Positions 36,647 through 44,789 of a stretch of DNA of 64,000 nt are shown piece after piece. The first letter of the stretch is position 1, and every line of letters starts with the position of its first letter. Position numbers and translations under genes: made by a program. Under the pieces are notes generated by a model. That model was given only the letters and a program-made list of their open reading frames with translations, did not search any database and was not told the origin of the DNA. This stretch comes from Maridesulfovibrio sp. (lineage in GTDB: Bacteria; Desulfobacterota; Desulfovibrionia; Desulfovibrionales; Desulfovibrionaceae): assembly GCF_963666665.1 (NCBI RefSeq), contig NZ_OY762999.1, forward strand, positions 47,501 to 111,500, given 5' to 3'.

Positions 36647-38059
36647 ATGTCCAAACGTCCTATACTTGTTCTTCAAATGCAGCGCATGGGGGATTTAATC
36701 CTCTCTTTTCCGCTTTTTCTTTGGTTGGAGAGAACCTATCCCGGCCATCCTATCTGGGTGGTTGCCGAGGAAAAATTTTTCCGTCCTCTCATGACGATCA
36801 GTCCGAGAGTCACCTATTTCCCTTGGGAAGGTGTTCAGGTCCTGCGTCAGAATAAGTATGAGTTGATTGTTAACCTTAGTATCCGAAGTCAAGCTGCAAC
36901 CCTTGCCGGGGAGTTGCAGGCTGAAGCCAAACTCGGTCCGGTGGCATTCAAGGGAGGGGTAACCCACATCTTGGGGAACTGGCAGCTTTACCGGGCCAGC
37001 GTGGTCGAGAATAATCGCCATAATCTTTTTCATTGGGCTGATTTGAATGCTTTGGATTGTGTTCCTCTTAGCTCTCTAGCCAGCACTAAATGGCCTCTTC
37101 CGCGCACTTTGCATAAGGATTCCAATCGAATCGGTCTTTTTCTGGGAGCCAGCGAAGAAGCCAAGCGGCCTTCGGTCAAGTTCTGGGCTGATTTATGTTC
37201 GGAGTTGCTGGGCAGGGGGCTTCGGCCTGTATTGTTCGGCGGGCCTATGGAGCAGGGAATGGGGCAGGAAGTCGCCAGATTGTGTAAAGGTCCTGTTCTG
37301 GATATGTCCGGTAAACTTAAGCTTGGGGAATTGATTGCCGTGGGGCAGTCTTTACAACTTTTAATTACCCCGGATACCGGCCCCATGCATCTGGCGGCAT
37401 GGTCGGGTTTGAAGGTACTCAACCTTTCCATGGGCAATGTTAATCCGTGGGAGACCGGGCCGTATCAGAACGATCATTTTATCCTGCGTTCCACTATGAG
37501 TTGTGCCCTTGGGTGCTGGTCCTGCACCCGCGATCAATTGTATTGCCATTCCCCGTTTACGCCTTCCCGTATAGCTGTGGCTGCCAAGCGTATGATTGTA
37601 GAGGACCGGGCCAGTTTACAGAAGATCAATATGCCCGGATTGCGTATGTTTTTAACTGCGCGCAATGCCGATGGATTATATCGGTTGAACCAGTTGAGCG
37701 GTAGCAAGGCGCAGGCCGGAGATTTACTGGGGCAGTTCTGGCAGCAGTATTTCGGTGCTGTGTTCGGCTTGTGGCCTGCTGATGGCTCAGAGCAGGTCTG
37801 GGCTGAATTTGCTGCACAGAAACCGGAGCTTGCCGCTAAGATGGGGGCACATCTGCCGCGTCTGGGTAAAGAGTTCAGCCGCGGGCTGGCCCGAAGTGCT
37901 CCGCTGGATGATTCCTTTTGGAATTCATGTCCTTTGATCTTGAGGCAATATACAGGTTTTATTCAACTTTTTCTGCAAAACAATGACTACAGCCGCGAAT
38001 CGTGGATCAGAGTTCTCTCTTATTATGAACAGCTTGCTGCGATTCTTAGCAAAAACTGA
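36647..38059 (+). CDS. Glycosyltransferase family 9 (heptosyltransferase-like)
   Basis: A 470-residue GT9 enzyme. ILVLQMQRMGDLILSFPLF at the N-terminus and LLITPDTGPMHLAAWSGLK in the nucleotide-sugar half are the family motifs. GT9 members add heptose to lipopolysaccharide core or to proteins. The last ~130 residues go beyond the usual GT9 domain and are helical. It lies directly before fliK-flgD-flgE-flagellin, so modification of flagellar protein is possible, but LPS core synthesis is equally open. No clear ribosome site precedes ATG 36647. Confidence 0.87.
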   Translation: MSKRPILVLQMQRMGDLILSFPLFLWLERTYPGHPIWVVAEEKFFRPLMTISPRVTYFPWEGVQVLRQNKYELIVNLSIRSQAATLAGELQAEAKLGPVAFKGGVTHILGNWQLYRASVVENNRHNLFHWADLNALDCVPLSSLASTKWPLPRTLHKDSNRIGLFLGASEEAKRPSVKFWADLCSELLGRGLRPVLFGGPMEQGMGQEVARLCKGPVLDMSGKLKLGELIAVGQSLQLLITPDTGPMHLAAWSGLKVLNLSMGNVNPWETGPYQNDHFILRSTMSCALGCWSCTRDQLYCHSPFTPSRIAVAAKRMIVEDRASLQKINMPGLRMFLTARNADGLYRLNQLSGSKAQAGDLLGQFWQQYFGAVFGLWPADGSEQVWAEFAAQKPELAAKMGAHLPRLGKEFSRGLARSAPLDDSFWNSCPLILRQYTGFIQLFLQNNDYSRESWIRVLSYYEQLAAILSKN

Positions 38060-38105
38060 ACAGCACTGAATAATTTTCCTTAAAAGGGAAGAATCTTCCA
38101 CCATG

Positions 38106-38127
38106 TTAGGGGATTGTTATCTCCTAA
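38106..38127. promoter_or_regulatory. Palindrome upstream of fliK
   Basis: TTAGGGGA-N6-TCTCCTAA (one mismatch), about 40 bases upstream of the -24 GG at 38156. It could bind a flagellar activator or act as a weak terminator for the GT9 gene. Confidence 0.4.
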
Positions 38128-38153
38128 TATTCTGAAATAATGTATTTTTATTT

Positions 38154-38171
38154 TTGGCACGCCTCGTGAAT
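38154..38171 (+). promoter_or_regulatory. Candidate sigma54-like promoter of fliK-flgD-flgE
   Basis: TTGGCACGCCTCGTGAAT matches the -24 element perfectly (TTGGCACG). The -12 element has GA where GC is expected. It lies 25 bases before the fliK start. Confidence 0.45.
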
Positions 38172-38195
38172 AAAGAAAGGTCGAGGAGTCAGAAT

Positions 38196-39956
38196 ATGAA
38201 AATACTTCCACATCACGAACAAACTAATCAGGGCTTGAGCAGTCTTCTGGACAGAACATCACTGTCTGAGGAGACTTTTCGCTCATCTATGTTCGACAAT
38301 TTCCTTTATTCCAGTCAGGCCGAGGCTCAGGCAGCATACCAGCCTGTTCAGAATATTGTTAATGAAGCCGCATCCGTTTATGAGGACGCGACTTCCCGTA
38401 CTAAGTCTGAAGACGCAGCCAAGTGTATTGATGAAGCCGCGGAAAATGTTGCCATGCAGTCTGTTGAAGAACAGCCGCAGGATCTCAAGGTCAGCCGCGA
38501 AGACTGGAATGAAATTAAGGAAGAGCTTGAAGAGTACGGTCTCGATAAGAAAGATATCGCCGACCTTGAACAAAAAGTGATGAGCGAGAACGGCATTACC
38601 TACGGCCAGTTGGTGTCTGAAATTTCAGGCATGATGAAAGGCATGAAGGGTATCACGCTTAGTCCGGTCCAAGAACAGAACCTGAATTCAATATTTTCCC
38701 AGCTCGGTTTTACCCCGGATGAATCCAAGGGGCTCTTGGCTACTATCCGTCAGGGTAAGCTTGGTGATGTAGTTGAGAAAATGCAGGCCAAGCTGGCAGC
38801 TATGCCTGACTCCGAAAAGCTTCAACTTTCTGAAGATGAAACCAAGACCTTGACCGACCTGTTCAAGCTGAAAGGCGATGCAGGTAAGAAGATCACCCAG
38901 CTGTTAACCGCAGAAGGTGCTACCGCCGGTGATTTCAAAAAAGGTTTTTCTGTTCTTAAGTCGGCTCTTGCTCAGCAGCAGGCCGAGCAGGACGGAAAGG
39001 ATCTCAAGTTGGTCAAGACTGTAGCTGAATCCCTGCATTCTGCCATGGAAAAAGCTTCCGATCAGTCTCCGAGTACTATGCGCATGGCTTCGGCTGAGGT
39101 GATTAGCAACTCCATGGGAGCGGCAAAGGATGTCAGTGAGAGTGTTAAGCAGGATGGGCAGAACGGACAGAACGGACAGAACGAAGAAAATCCTGCCCAG
39201 AAAGATAACAATCCTTCCAAGAATGGTGCCTCTTTTAAGGGCGATGCCAATGCCGGTAAACAGAATGCCGGACAGACTGAAAATAAGAATTCCAACCGTC
39301 ACTGGCTGGAGCAGCTTCTTTCAGATTCCGATGATCAGGATAGCTGGAATGATTTCTTCGGCAAGCTTTCTGATGAATCCTTTGTGAAGGGCGAAGGAAA
39401 TCTCAACGGCAATATCTTCGGTAACGGATTTGGTGCCCTGCAGAGTGCAGTCAAGTCAGCTCAGGCCGGTAAGACTGATACCATGTGGGAAAAAACTGCC
39501 CGCTCCAACATATTGGAGCAGGTTCAGGAAGGTGTTTTCAAGAATCTAGGTCAGGGTCGCAAGCAGCTCACATTGCAGCTCAATCCTCACAATCTCGGCA
39601 CTGTAAACGTAATGTTGCAGGTAAAGAACAAGGATGTTCAGGCTACCATCAGAGCGGAAAATCCTGACACGGCGAAAGTTATTGCCGAGCAGCTTGAAGT
39701 TGTGAAGCAGGCATTGGAAGAGCAGGGCCTCAAAGTGGAAAAACTTGAAGTCCAGACCGGTATTTCAGATAGCCAGACGGACTCTTCATGGAAAAATGCT
39801 GAGGATCATAACGCTGCGCAATATCAGGAAATGATGTCCGAAATGCGTAAGCGTTGGCATACTTTGAGACAAGAAGGAACCTCTTTGGCCCGGGAAATGC
39901 AAACTGTAGCTCAGAAGGCACAAATTTCCCAGAGCGGGCTTTATATAGTGGCTTAA
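38196..39956 (+). CDS. fliK: Flagellar hook-length control protein FliK
   Basis: A 586-residue protein read from ATG 38196 (GAGGAG 9 bases before; an in-frame TTG at 38154 lies in the promoter). The long N-terminal and central parts are low-complexity, rich in Gln, Asn and Lys, including Gly-Gln-Asn repeats near 325-335, as expected of a secreted molecular ruler. The C-terminal Flg_hook domain is clear: LTLQLNPHNLGTVNVMLQV. It is exported through the flagellar apparatus and switches secretion from hook to filament. flgD and flgE follow in the same direction. Confidence 0.93.
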   Translation: MKILPHHEQTNQGLSSLLDRTSLSEETFRSSMFDNFLYSSQAEAQAAYQPVQNIVNEAASVYEDATSRTKSEDAAKCIDEAAENVAMQSVEEQPQDLKVSREDWNEIKEELEEYGLDKKDIADLEQKVMSENGITYGQLVSEISGMMKGMKGITLSPVQEQNLNSIFSQLGFTPDESKGLLATIRQGKLGDVVEKMQAKLAAMPDSEKLQLSEDETKTLTDLFKLKGDAGKKITQLLTAEGATAGDFKKGFSVLKSALAQQQAEQDGKDLKLVKTVAESLHSAMEKASDQSPSTMRMASAEVISNSMGAAKDVSESVKQDGQNGQNGQNEENPAQKDNNPSKNGASFKGDANAGKQNAGQTENKNSNRHWLEQLLSDSDDQDSWNDFFGKLSDESFVKGEGNLNGNIFGNGFGALQSAVKSAQAGKTDTMWEKTARSNILEQVQEGVFKNLGQGRKQLTLQLNPHNLGTVNVMLQVKNKDVQATIRAENPDTAKVIAEQLEVVKQALEEQGLKVEKLEVQTGISDSQTDSSWKNAEDHNAAQYQEMMSEMRKRWHTLRQEGTSLAREMQTVAQKAQISQSGLYIVA

Positions 39957-39998
39957 CATAAATTTAGCCCCGCTTAGCAAAAATTAAGAGGTGTAGTC

Positions 39999-40727
39999 AT
40001 GGGATACGTAGGGTTCAGTAACATACTTGGCAGGGCGGAAGCCGACTTGGCAGCAAGCAACCAGCCAACGCATAAAAATCAGCTGGGACAGGACGACTTT
40101 CTGAAGCTTCTCCTTACCCAGATGCAGAACCAGGATCCTGCAAACCCCATGGAAGATAAAGAGTACATGGCGCAGATGGCACAGTTCTCCAGTCTTGAAC
40201 AGCTTACTCAGGTGAACAGCAACATCAAGACAATGATCGATAACAATGCTCAGGACCAGATGGTTTCCGCAGTTGGCTTCATCGGCAAAGAAGTAAAAGC
40301 GGAAGGTTATTCCATCAGTCGCGATAACGGAAAGATCAGTAAGGTCTTCTACGGTCTCGGTGAGCCTGTGGCAAATGCGTTCATCAATATTTACGATAAC
40401 GATAAAAACCTTGTCCGCACTGTTCAGCTCGGCTCAAAGGCTGAAGGGACTTTTGAGTTCGAATGGGACGGTAAGAACTGGGCTGGCAAGGATGTTCCGG
40501 ACGGTGTTTACACCATCGCCATGGCAGCGGAAGACGCTGAGGGCAGTCCGGTAATGGTAAAGACGGAAGTCAGTGGTGAAGTCACCGGAGTTGTTTCCGA
40601 GAGCGGGCAGCAATACCTGCACCTTAAAGACGGTCGCTACATCAACTTCCTCAACATCAGAGAAGTAGTAAGTCCGACGGATGTCTCTGATTCATCAAGT
40701 GAATCATCCGAATCATCTTCAAGCTAA
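39999..40727 (+). CDS. flgD: Flagellar hook assembly scaffold protein FlgD
   Basis: A 242-residue hook-cap protein. The N-terminal FlgD signature QDDFLKLLLTQMQNQDPANPM is complete, and the C-terminal half has the FlgD Tudor-like/Ig domains (GTFEFEWDGKNWAGKDVPDG). It caps the growing hook and is required for FlgE assembly. The tail is serine-rich. AAGAGGTG precedes the ATG, and it lies 42 bases after fliK. Confidence 0.96.
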   Translation: MGYVGFSNILGRAEADLAASNQPTHKNQLGQDDFLKLLLTQMQNQDPANPMEDKEYMAQMAQFSSLEQLTQVNSNIKTMIDNNAQDQMVSAVGFIGKEVKAEGYSISRDNGKISKVFYGLGEPVANAFINIYDNDKNLVRTVQLGSKAEGTFEFEWDGKNWAGKDVPDGVYTIAMAAEDAEGSPVMVKTEVSGEVTGVVSESGQQYLHLKDGRYINFLNIREVVSPTDVSDSSSESSESSSS

Positions 40728-40800
40728 TCAGGCCAACGGCATGGCCCGGCTTAAGAGATAGGAAAACATTCGCGAGTCAACAGGACTTTAGGAGGTTCTT

Positions 40801-42450
40801 ATGGGTTTATCAGCATCATTATTCTCAGGAATCACAGGTTTACAGGCCCACGGCGACAAGATGTCCGTGCTTGGTAACAACATCGCAAACGTAAACACAG
40901 TCGGTTTTAAAAGTGCCAAAATGCACTTTGAAGACGCCATCAGTCAGGACATGTCCACAGCTACCGGTGTTGCACAGGTAGGTCGAGGCGTGCAGGTTGG
41001 GGCAATTTATGCCGACTTCGCTCAGGGGTCCTTTGAAACAACCTCTGAGTCCACCGACCTCGCAATCGGTGGTGACGGATTTTTCATAGTCTCTCCCAAA
41101 GATGAAGAGACTTCCTACTACACCAGAGCCGGTAACTTCCGTTTCGACAAAGACGGTTACCTTACCGACCCGCACGGTTATGTGCTGCAAGGCTGGCAGG
41201 TACAGGATGAAAGTAATTCACAGGTAGCCACCGGCGCCAGTGTAAGTACTAGTAATGCTGTACGTACCGTTGGTGTGCCTACCGATATCAGGCTGGAGAA
41301 TTTTCAGTCCGCACCGAAGGCTACCACTACCATTAATATGATCACCAACCTTGATTCACAGGAAGCCAGCCGCTCAACTGACAGCACCGCTCCCTATCTT
41401 TCCCTCTTTAATTCATGGGACGGAGCTGCGGAGCCGCCTCTTGGTGATTCCTTGTACGGCTACCAGTCCACTATCAAGGTTTATGACGCTAACGGTTCTG
41501 CCCATAACGTGACCACTTATTTCGACCAGGTTACCCTTAGTAACGCCGGCGGTAAGAAGGTCTGGGAATTTATCGTAACCTGCGACCCGGAAGAAGACGG
41601 TCGTATCTCCGATGACGGTGTAAACTTTGCCGGAACTTCTGCAGCAGGACTGCTCATGACCGGTACCATGACTTTCAACGCAGCCGGTGACCTGACCGGT
41701 GTATCGGCCTTTACCCTTAAGAGTAACGGCGGTACCGCAGCAGCTGACCTCAGGAATGCTGATGAATGGACTCTGGCCGAATTCTCACAAGACGGCTTAC
41801 CGGTTCTGACAGCCAACTTCCTGTCACGGTCCAATGCAAGTTTTACTGATGCCAGCAATGATCCGGTAACTATTGAGATGAATTTCGGATTAAACAACAA
41901 AGATCTCTCAGGTACCGGAACAACTAAAGGTTGGGGTGGGGCAACTGTCTCAAACGCGAGCCTGCTCGGCACCAACATTACTGACATCAGTAATATCCCC
42001 AACTTCGGTGATGCTGAGAAGAGCGCACTTGCTACTACCAGTTACAGCTCCGGTTCCACCACTTTGTTCCAGTCTCAGGACGGTTACACCGCAGGTTTCC
42101 TGCAGAGTACTTCTGTCAGCAGGGACGGAGTTCTGACCGGACGTTATTCCAACGGTCAGATTCAGGAACTCTACGTATTGACCATCGCTTCATTCAATAA
42201 TGATTGGGGGCTGAGGCGTGAAGGCGGTAACCTTTTTACTCAGACAAGAGAATCGGGAGACGCTTTGACCGGCTTGCCAAACAGTAGCGGTAAGGGTTCT
42301 ATCGCCTCGAACTCTCTTGAAATGTCCAACGTGGACCTTGCGGTCGAGTTCGTAAGCATGATCACAACCCAGCGTGGTTTTCAGGCTAACTCCAAGGTTA
42401 TCACAACAACCGACTCCATGATGGGCGAGCTCATCCAGCTCAAGCGCTAA
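40801..42450 (+). CDS. flgE: Flagellar hook protein FlgE
   Basis: A 549-residue hook subunit. The N-terminal rod/hook signature (SLFSGITGLQAHGDKMSVLGNNIANVNTVGFK region) and the C-terminal EFVSMITTQRGFQANSKVIT are present. The variable middle domains are rich in Ser, Thr and Gly. AGGAGG precedes the ATG. It is the last gene of the fliK-flgD-flgE unit and is followed by two hairpins. Confidence 0.97.
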   Translation: MGLSASLFSGITGLQAHGDKMSVLGNNIANVNTVGFKSAKMHFEDAISQDMSTATGVAQVGRGVQVGAIYADFAQGSFETTSESTDLAIGGDGFFIVSPKDEETSYYTRAGNFRFDKDGYLTDPHGYVLQGWQVQDESNSQVATGASVSTSNAVRTVGVPTDIRLENFQSAPKATTTINMITNLDSQEASRSTDSTAPYLSLFNSWDGAAEPPLGDSLYGYQSTIKVYDANGSAHNVTTYFDQVTLSNAGGKKVWEFIVTCDPEEDGRISDDGVNFAGTSAAGLLMTGTMTFNAAGDLTGVSAFTLKSNGGTAAADLRNADEWTLAEFSQDGLPVLTANFLSRSNASFTDASNDPVTIEMNFGLNNKDLSGTGTTKGWGGATVSNASLLGTNITDISNIPNFGDAEKSALATTSYSSGSTTLFQSQDGYTAGFLQSTSVSRDGVLTGRYSNGQIQELYVLTIASFNNDWGLRREGGNLFTQTRESGDALTGLPNSSGKGSIASNSLEMSNVDLAVEFVSMITTQRGFQANSKVITTTDSMMGELIQLKR

Positions 42451-42508
42451 CGTGAATAAGGTGTCCTAATGATGCTGAATATATAGGAAAACTCCTTCTA
42501 CAACCTCC

Positions 42509-42597
42509 GCAGTCGGGATTGACTCCCCCGACTGCACAGGTACCCGGAAACCCCGCTGCCGAATATGCCGTTTCGGAAGTGGGGTTTTCATTTTTTG
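42509..42597 (+). terminator. Double hairpin terminator after flgE
   Basis: First stem GCAGTCGGG (42509-42517) / CCCGACTGC (42527-42535). Second stem GAAACCCC (42547-42554) / GGGGTTTTC (42581-42589), followed by ATTTTTTG. Confidence 0.8.
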
Positions 42598-42754
42598 TTT
42601 CCGGTTTCTCTTAAGAAAGATTTTTCCTTTCATTAATCCGTTTGTGTTTCTTGATATTTCTTTTTGATGCAGTTTGTGGGTGCTGCGGCAGTAAATGCCT
42701 AGTTGACATGGGGTGTTTGATTTTAAAGCATTAAATAACAGATGCTTATGTAGA

Positions 42755-42775
42755 AAAGGGATGGCTTTTCCCTTT
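42755..42775. promoter_or_regulatory. Palindrome upstream of the flagellin promoter
   Basis: AAAGGGA-N7-TCCCTTT, centred about 135 bases upstream of the -24 GG. That is the distance expected for a sigma54 activator site. A 12-base perfect palindrome AAGTCTAGACTT (42844-42855) lies between it and the promoter. Apart from these, 42600-42898 shows no gene. Confidence 0.4.
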
Positions 42776-42898
42776 GTTCTGAAAAATGACGGTCAATGAG
42801 CTGAAAGGGCGGGAAAAAATTGACTCTTCAGCCGAATATAAAGAAGTCTAGACTTTATATATATAAGTAATATACTGAATTTTAATGAAAAAAATATT

Positions 42899-42916
42899 TT
42901 GGCACGTGCTCTGCTT
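42899..42916 (+). promoter_or_regulatory. Sigma54 promoter of the flagellin gene
   Basis: TTGGCACGTGCTCTGCTT: the -24 element TTGGCACG is perfect, GG and GC are 10 bases apart, and the -12 element CTGCTT matches five of six. It lies 51 bases before the flagellin ATG, as in other sigma54-driven flagellin genes. Confidence 0.88.
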
Positions 42917-42966
42917 AAGGTTGGTTAACAAAAACGGAATTTTGTGAACTACAAGGAGGTTCAGAT

Positions 42967-43839
42967 ATGTCCTTAGTCATCAACCACAACCTTATGGCAA
43001 TGCATGCCTCGCGCAACCTGCAGGAAGCGTACGGCAACCTCGGCACTTCAACTCGTCGCCTCTCCTCCGGTTTGAGAGTCGGCACCGCAGCTGACGATGC
43101 TGCCGGTCTCGCAATTCGTGAACTTATGCGCGCTGACGTTAAGTCCCTCAACCAGGGTATGAGAAACGCCAACGACGCTATCTCCATGATTCAGACCGCA
43201 GACGGTGCGCTGCAGGTAATCGATGAAAAGCTCATCCGTATGAAAGAGCTGGCAACTCAGGCATCCACCGGTACCTACAACTCTGACCAGCGTCTTATCA
43301 TCGATTCTGAATTTCAGGCTATGGCCTCGGAAATTACCCGTATCGCAAATGCTACCGACTTCAACGGTATCCACCTGCTTAACGGTAACCTTTCAGGGGC
43401 CACCGGCACTCATAACGGTAACGGACTCCACTCCACCGGTCCGCTGAAGGTACACTTCGGAACAGGTAACGATTCCGCAGAAGACTACTATTACATCGCA
43501 ATCGGTGAATCCACCGCTTCAGCCCTTGGTGTGCAGACTTCAATCTCCACTCAGGCTCTGGCACAGGCTGCTCTGGATAAGCTCCAGCAGGCAATTATTT
43601 CAAAAGATAAGATTCGTGCGAACCTCGGTGCCATGCAGAACAGGTTGGAAAATACCATTACCAACCTCTCTATTCAGGCAGAAAACGTTCAGGCTGCTGA
43701 ATCCCGTATCTCAGACGTGGACGTAGCAACTGAAATGACCGAATTCGTACGTAACCAGATTCTCACTCAGTCCGCGGTAGCGATGCTCTCGCAGGCTAAC
43801 TCACTGCCGAAGATGGCAATGCAGCTCATTGGCGGCTAA
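42967..43839 (+). CDS. fliC: Flagellin
   Basis: A 290-residue flagellin. The conserved N-terminal helices (SLVINHNLMAMHASRNL, RLSSGLRVGTAADDAAGLAI) and C-terminal helices (ESRISDVDVATEMTEF, ILTQSAVAMLSQAN) flank a short variable region of about 60 residues. This small filament protein lacks the large outer domains of enteric flagellins. AAGGAGG precedes the ATG. It is a single-gene unit with its own sigma54 promoter. Confidence 0.97.
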   Translation: MSLVINHNLMAMHASRNLQEAYGNLGTSTRRLSSGLRVGTAADDAAGLAIRELMRADVKSLNQGMRNANDAISMIQTADGALQVIDEKLIRMKELATQASTGTYNSDQRLIIDSEFQAMASEITRIANATDFNGIHLLNGNLSGATGTHNGNGLHSTGPLKVHFGTGNDSAEDYYYIAIGESTASALGVQTSISTQALAQAALDKLQQAIISKDKIRANLGAMQNRLENTITNLSIQAENVQAAESRISDVDVATEMTEFVRNQILTQSAVAMLSQANSLPKMAMQLIGG

Positions 43840-43867
43840 AACCGCTTGAGATAATCGGGTGAAGATT

Positions 43868-43907
43868 AAGGACTGTGGAGGCGATTGATCACCGCCTCCC
43901 AGTCCTT
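43868..43907 (+). terminator. Hairpin after flagellin
   Basis: AAGGACTG-T-GGAGGCG (43868-43883) pairs with CGCCTCC-C-AGTCCTT (43893-43907), about 15 bp with one mismatch. No T-run follows directly; the next element supplies one. Confidence 0.6.
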
Positions 43908-43924
43908 GAACATTTTCAGACTGT

Positions 43925-44033
43925 CGAGAAAGCACCATCTGCTTCGTTGCTGCAAAAAAAGCTGAAACTCACGTATGTTTGTATACGCATCGTTCCAGCC
44001 TTTTTTTTGCGCCTCGCATCTGGCACTTTCTCG
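43925..44033. repeat. Large imperfect inverted-repeat element
   Basis: An inverted repeat of about 109 bases. The outer arms are CGAGAAAGCACCA (43925-43937) and TGGCACTTTCTCG (44021-44033), the inner arms GCAAAAAAAGCTG (from 43952) and CCAGCC then T8 (from 43995), with GTATG/ATACG near the centre. It lies between convergent fliC and rnc. It may be a bidirectional terminator or a non-coding mobile-like unit; only one copy is in this window. Confidence 0.6.
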
Positions 44034-44056
44034 CCACCCTGAATAGAATGGATTAT

Positions 44057-44761
44057 TTAAGATGGGCTATCGTTTTCAGTGAGATAATCAAGAGCCTTGG
44101 CCGCAGCGGTTTGTTCGGCTTTTTTCAGGCTTGATCCTTCCGAATCAAATGATTTCCCGTCCGGGAGATTCAGGTTTACCATAAATATTTTTTCATGTTC
44201 CGGGCCTTTGGTTCCGGTCAGCACGTAGGTCGGGCGTTCTTTGAATCTGGCCTGTGTCACTTCCTGCAATTTGCTTTTGAAGTCCTTGGAACTTTCTATC
44301 TTGAAAGTTTCAGGCCATTTGTCTTCAAATATCCGCATTATGAATTTCTGGGCTTCGGCATAGCCACCGTCAAGAAATACGGCCCCGATAACTGCTTCCA
44401 TGGCATCTGCCAGCAGGGAGGAACGGTTGCGGCCGCCTTGTGCTTCCTCTCCGCGTCCGAGTTTTAAAAAATCGTTGATATCCAGTTCACGGGCAATTGT
44501 GGCAAGGCTTTTTTCTTTGACCAGTTTTGACCTGATCTTGGTCAGCTGCCCTTCATGGGCTCCCTTAAACCTTTTATACAGCTCTTCTGTAACGCAGAGT
44601 TCCAACACTGCGTCACCCAGAAATTCCAGTCTTTCGTTGTCTTCAACAGGCTCAGGCTGTTCATTTGCCCATGAACTGTGAGTAAGTGCTGTGGCTAAAT
44701 GCTTGACTTGAGAAAATCGATAGTGGATACCTTGCTGGAGGCGAGAAAAATCTTCTACCAT
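44057..44761 (-). CDS. rnc: Ribonuclease III
   Basis: A 234-residue RNase III. The catalytic signature NERLEFLGDAVLELCV and the second acidic site LLADAMEAVIGAVFLDGG are intact, and a double-stranded RNA-binding domain (KSKLQEVTQARFKERPTY ... KKAEQTAAAKALDYL) completes it. It cuts rRNA precursors and structured mRNAs in the cytoplasm. It is divergent from the acyl-CoA synthetase gene, with 28 bases between the starts. Confidence 0.97.
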   Translation of the reverse strand: MVEDFSRLQQGIHYRFSQVKHLATALTHSSWANEQPEPVEDNERLEFLGDAVLELCVTEELYKRFKGAHEGQLTKIRSKLVKEKSLATIARELDINDFLKLGRGEEAQGGRNRSSLLADAMEAVIGAVFLDGGYAEAQKFIMRIFEDKWPETFKIESSKDFKSKLQEVTQARFKERPTYVLTGTKGPEHEKIFMVNLNLPDGKSFDSEGSSLKKAEQTAAAKALDYLTENDSPS

Positions 44762-44789
44762 ACAAACCTGCTTGAATTTATATTAACGA

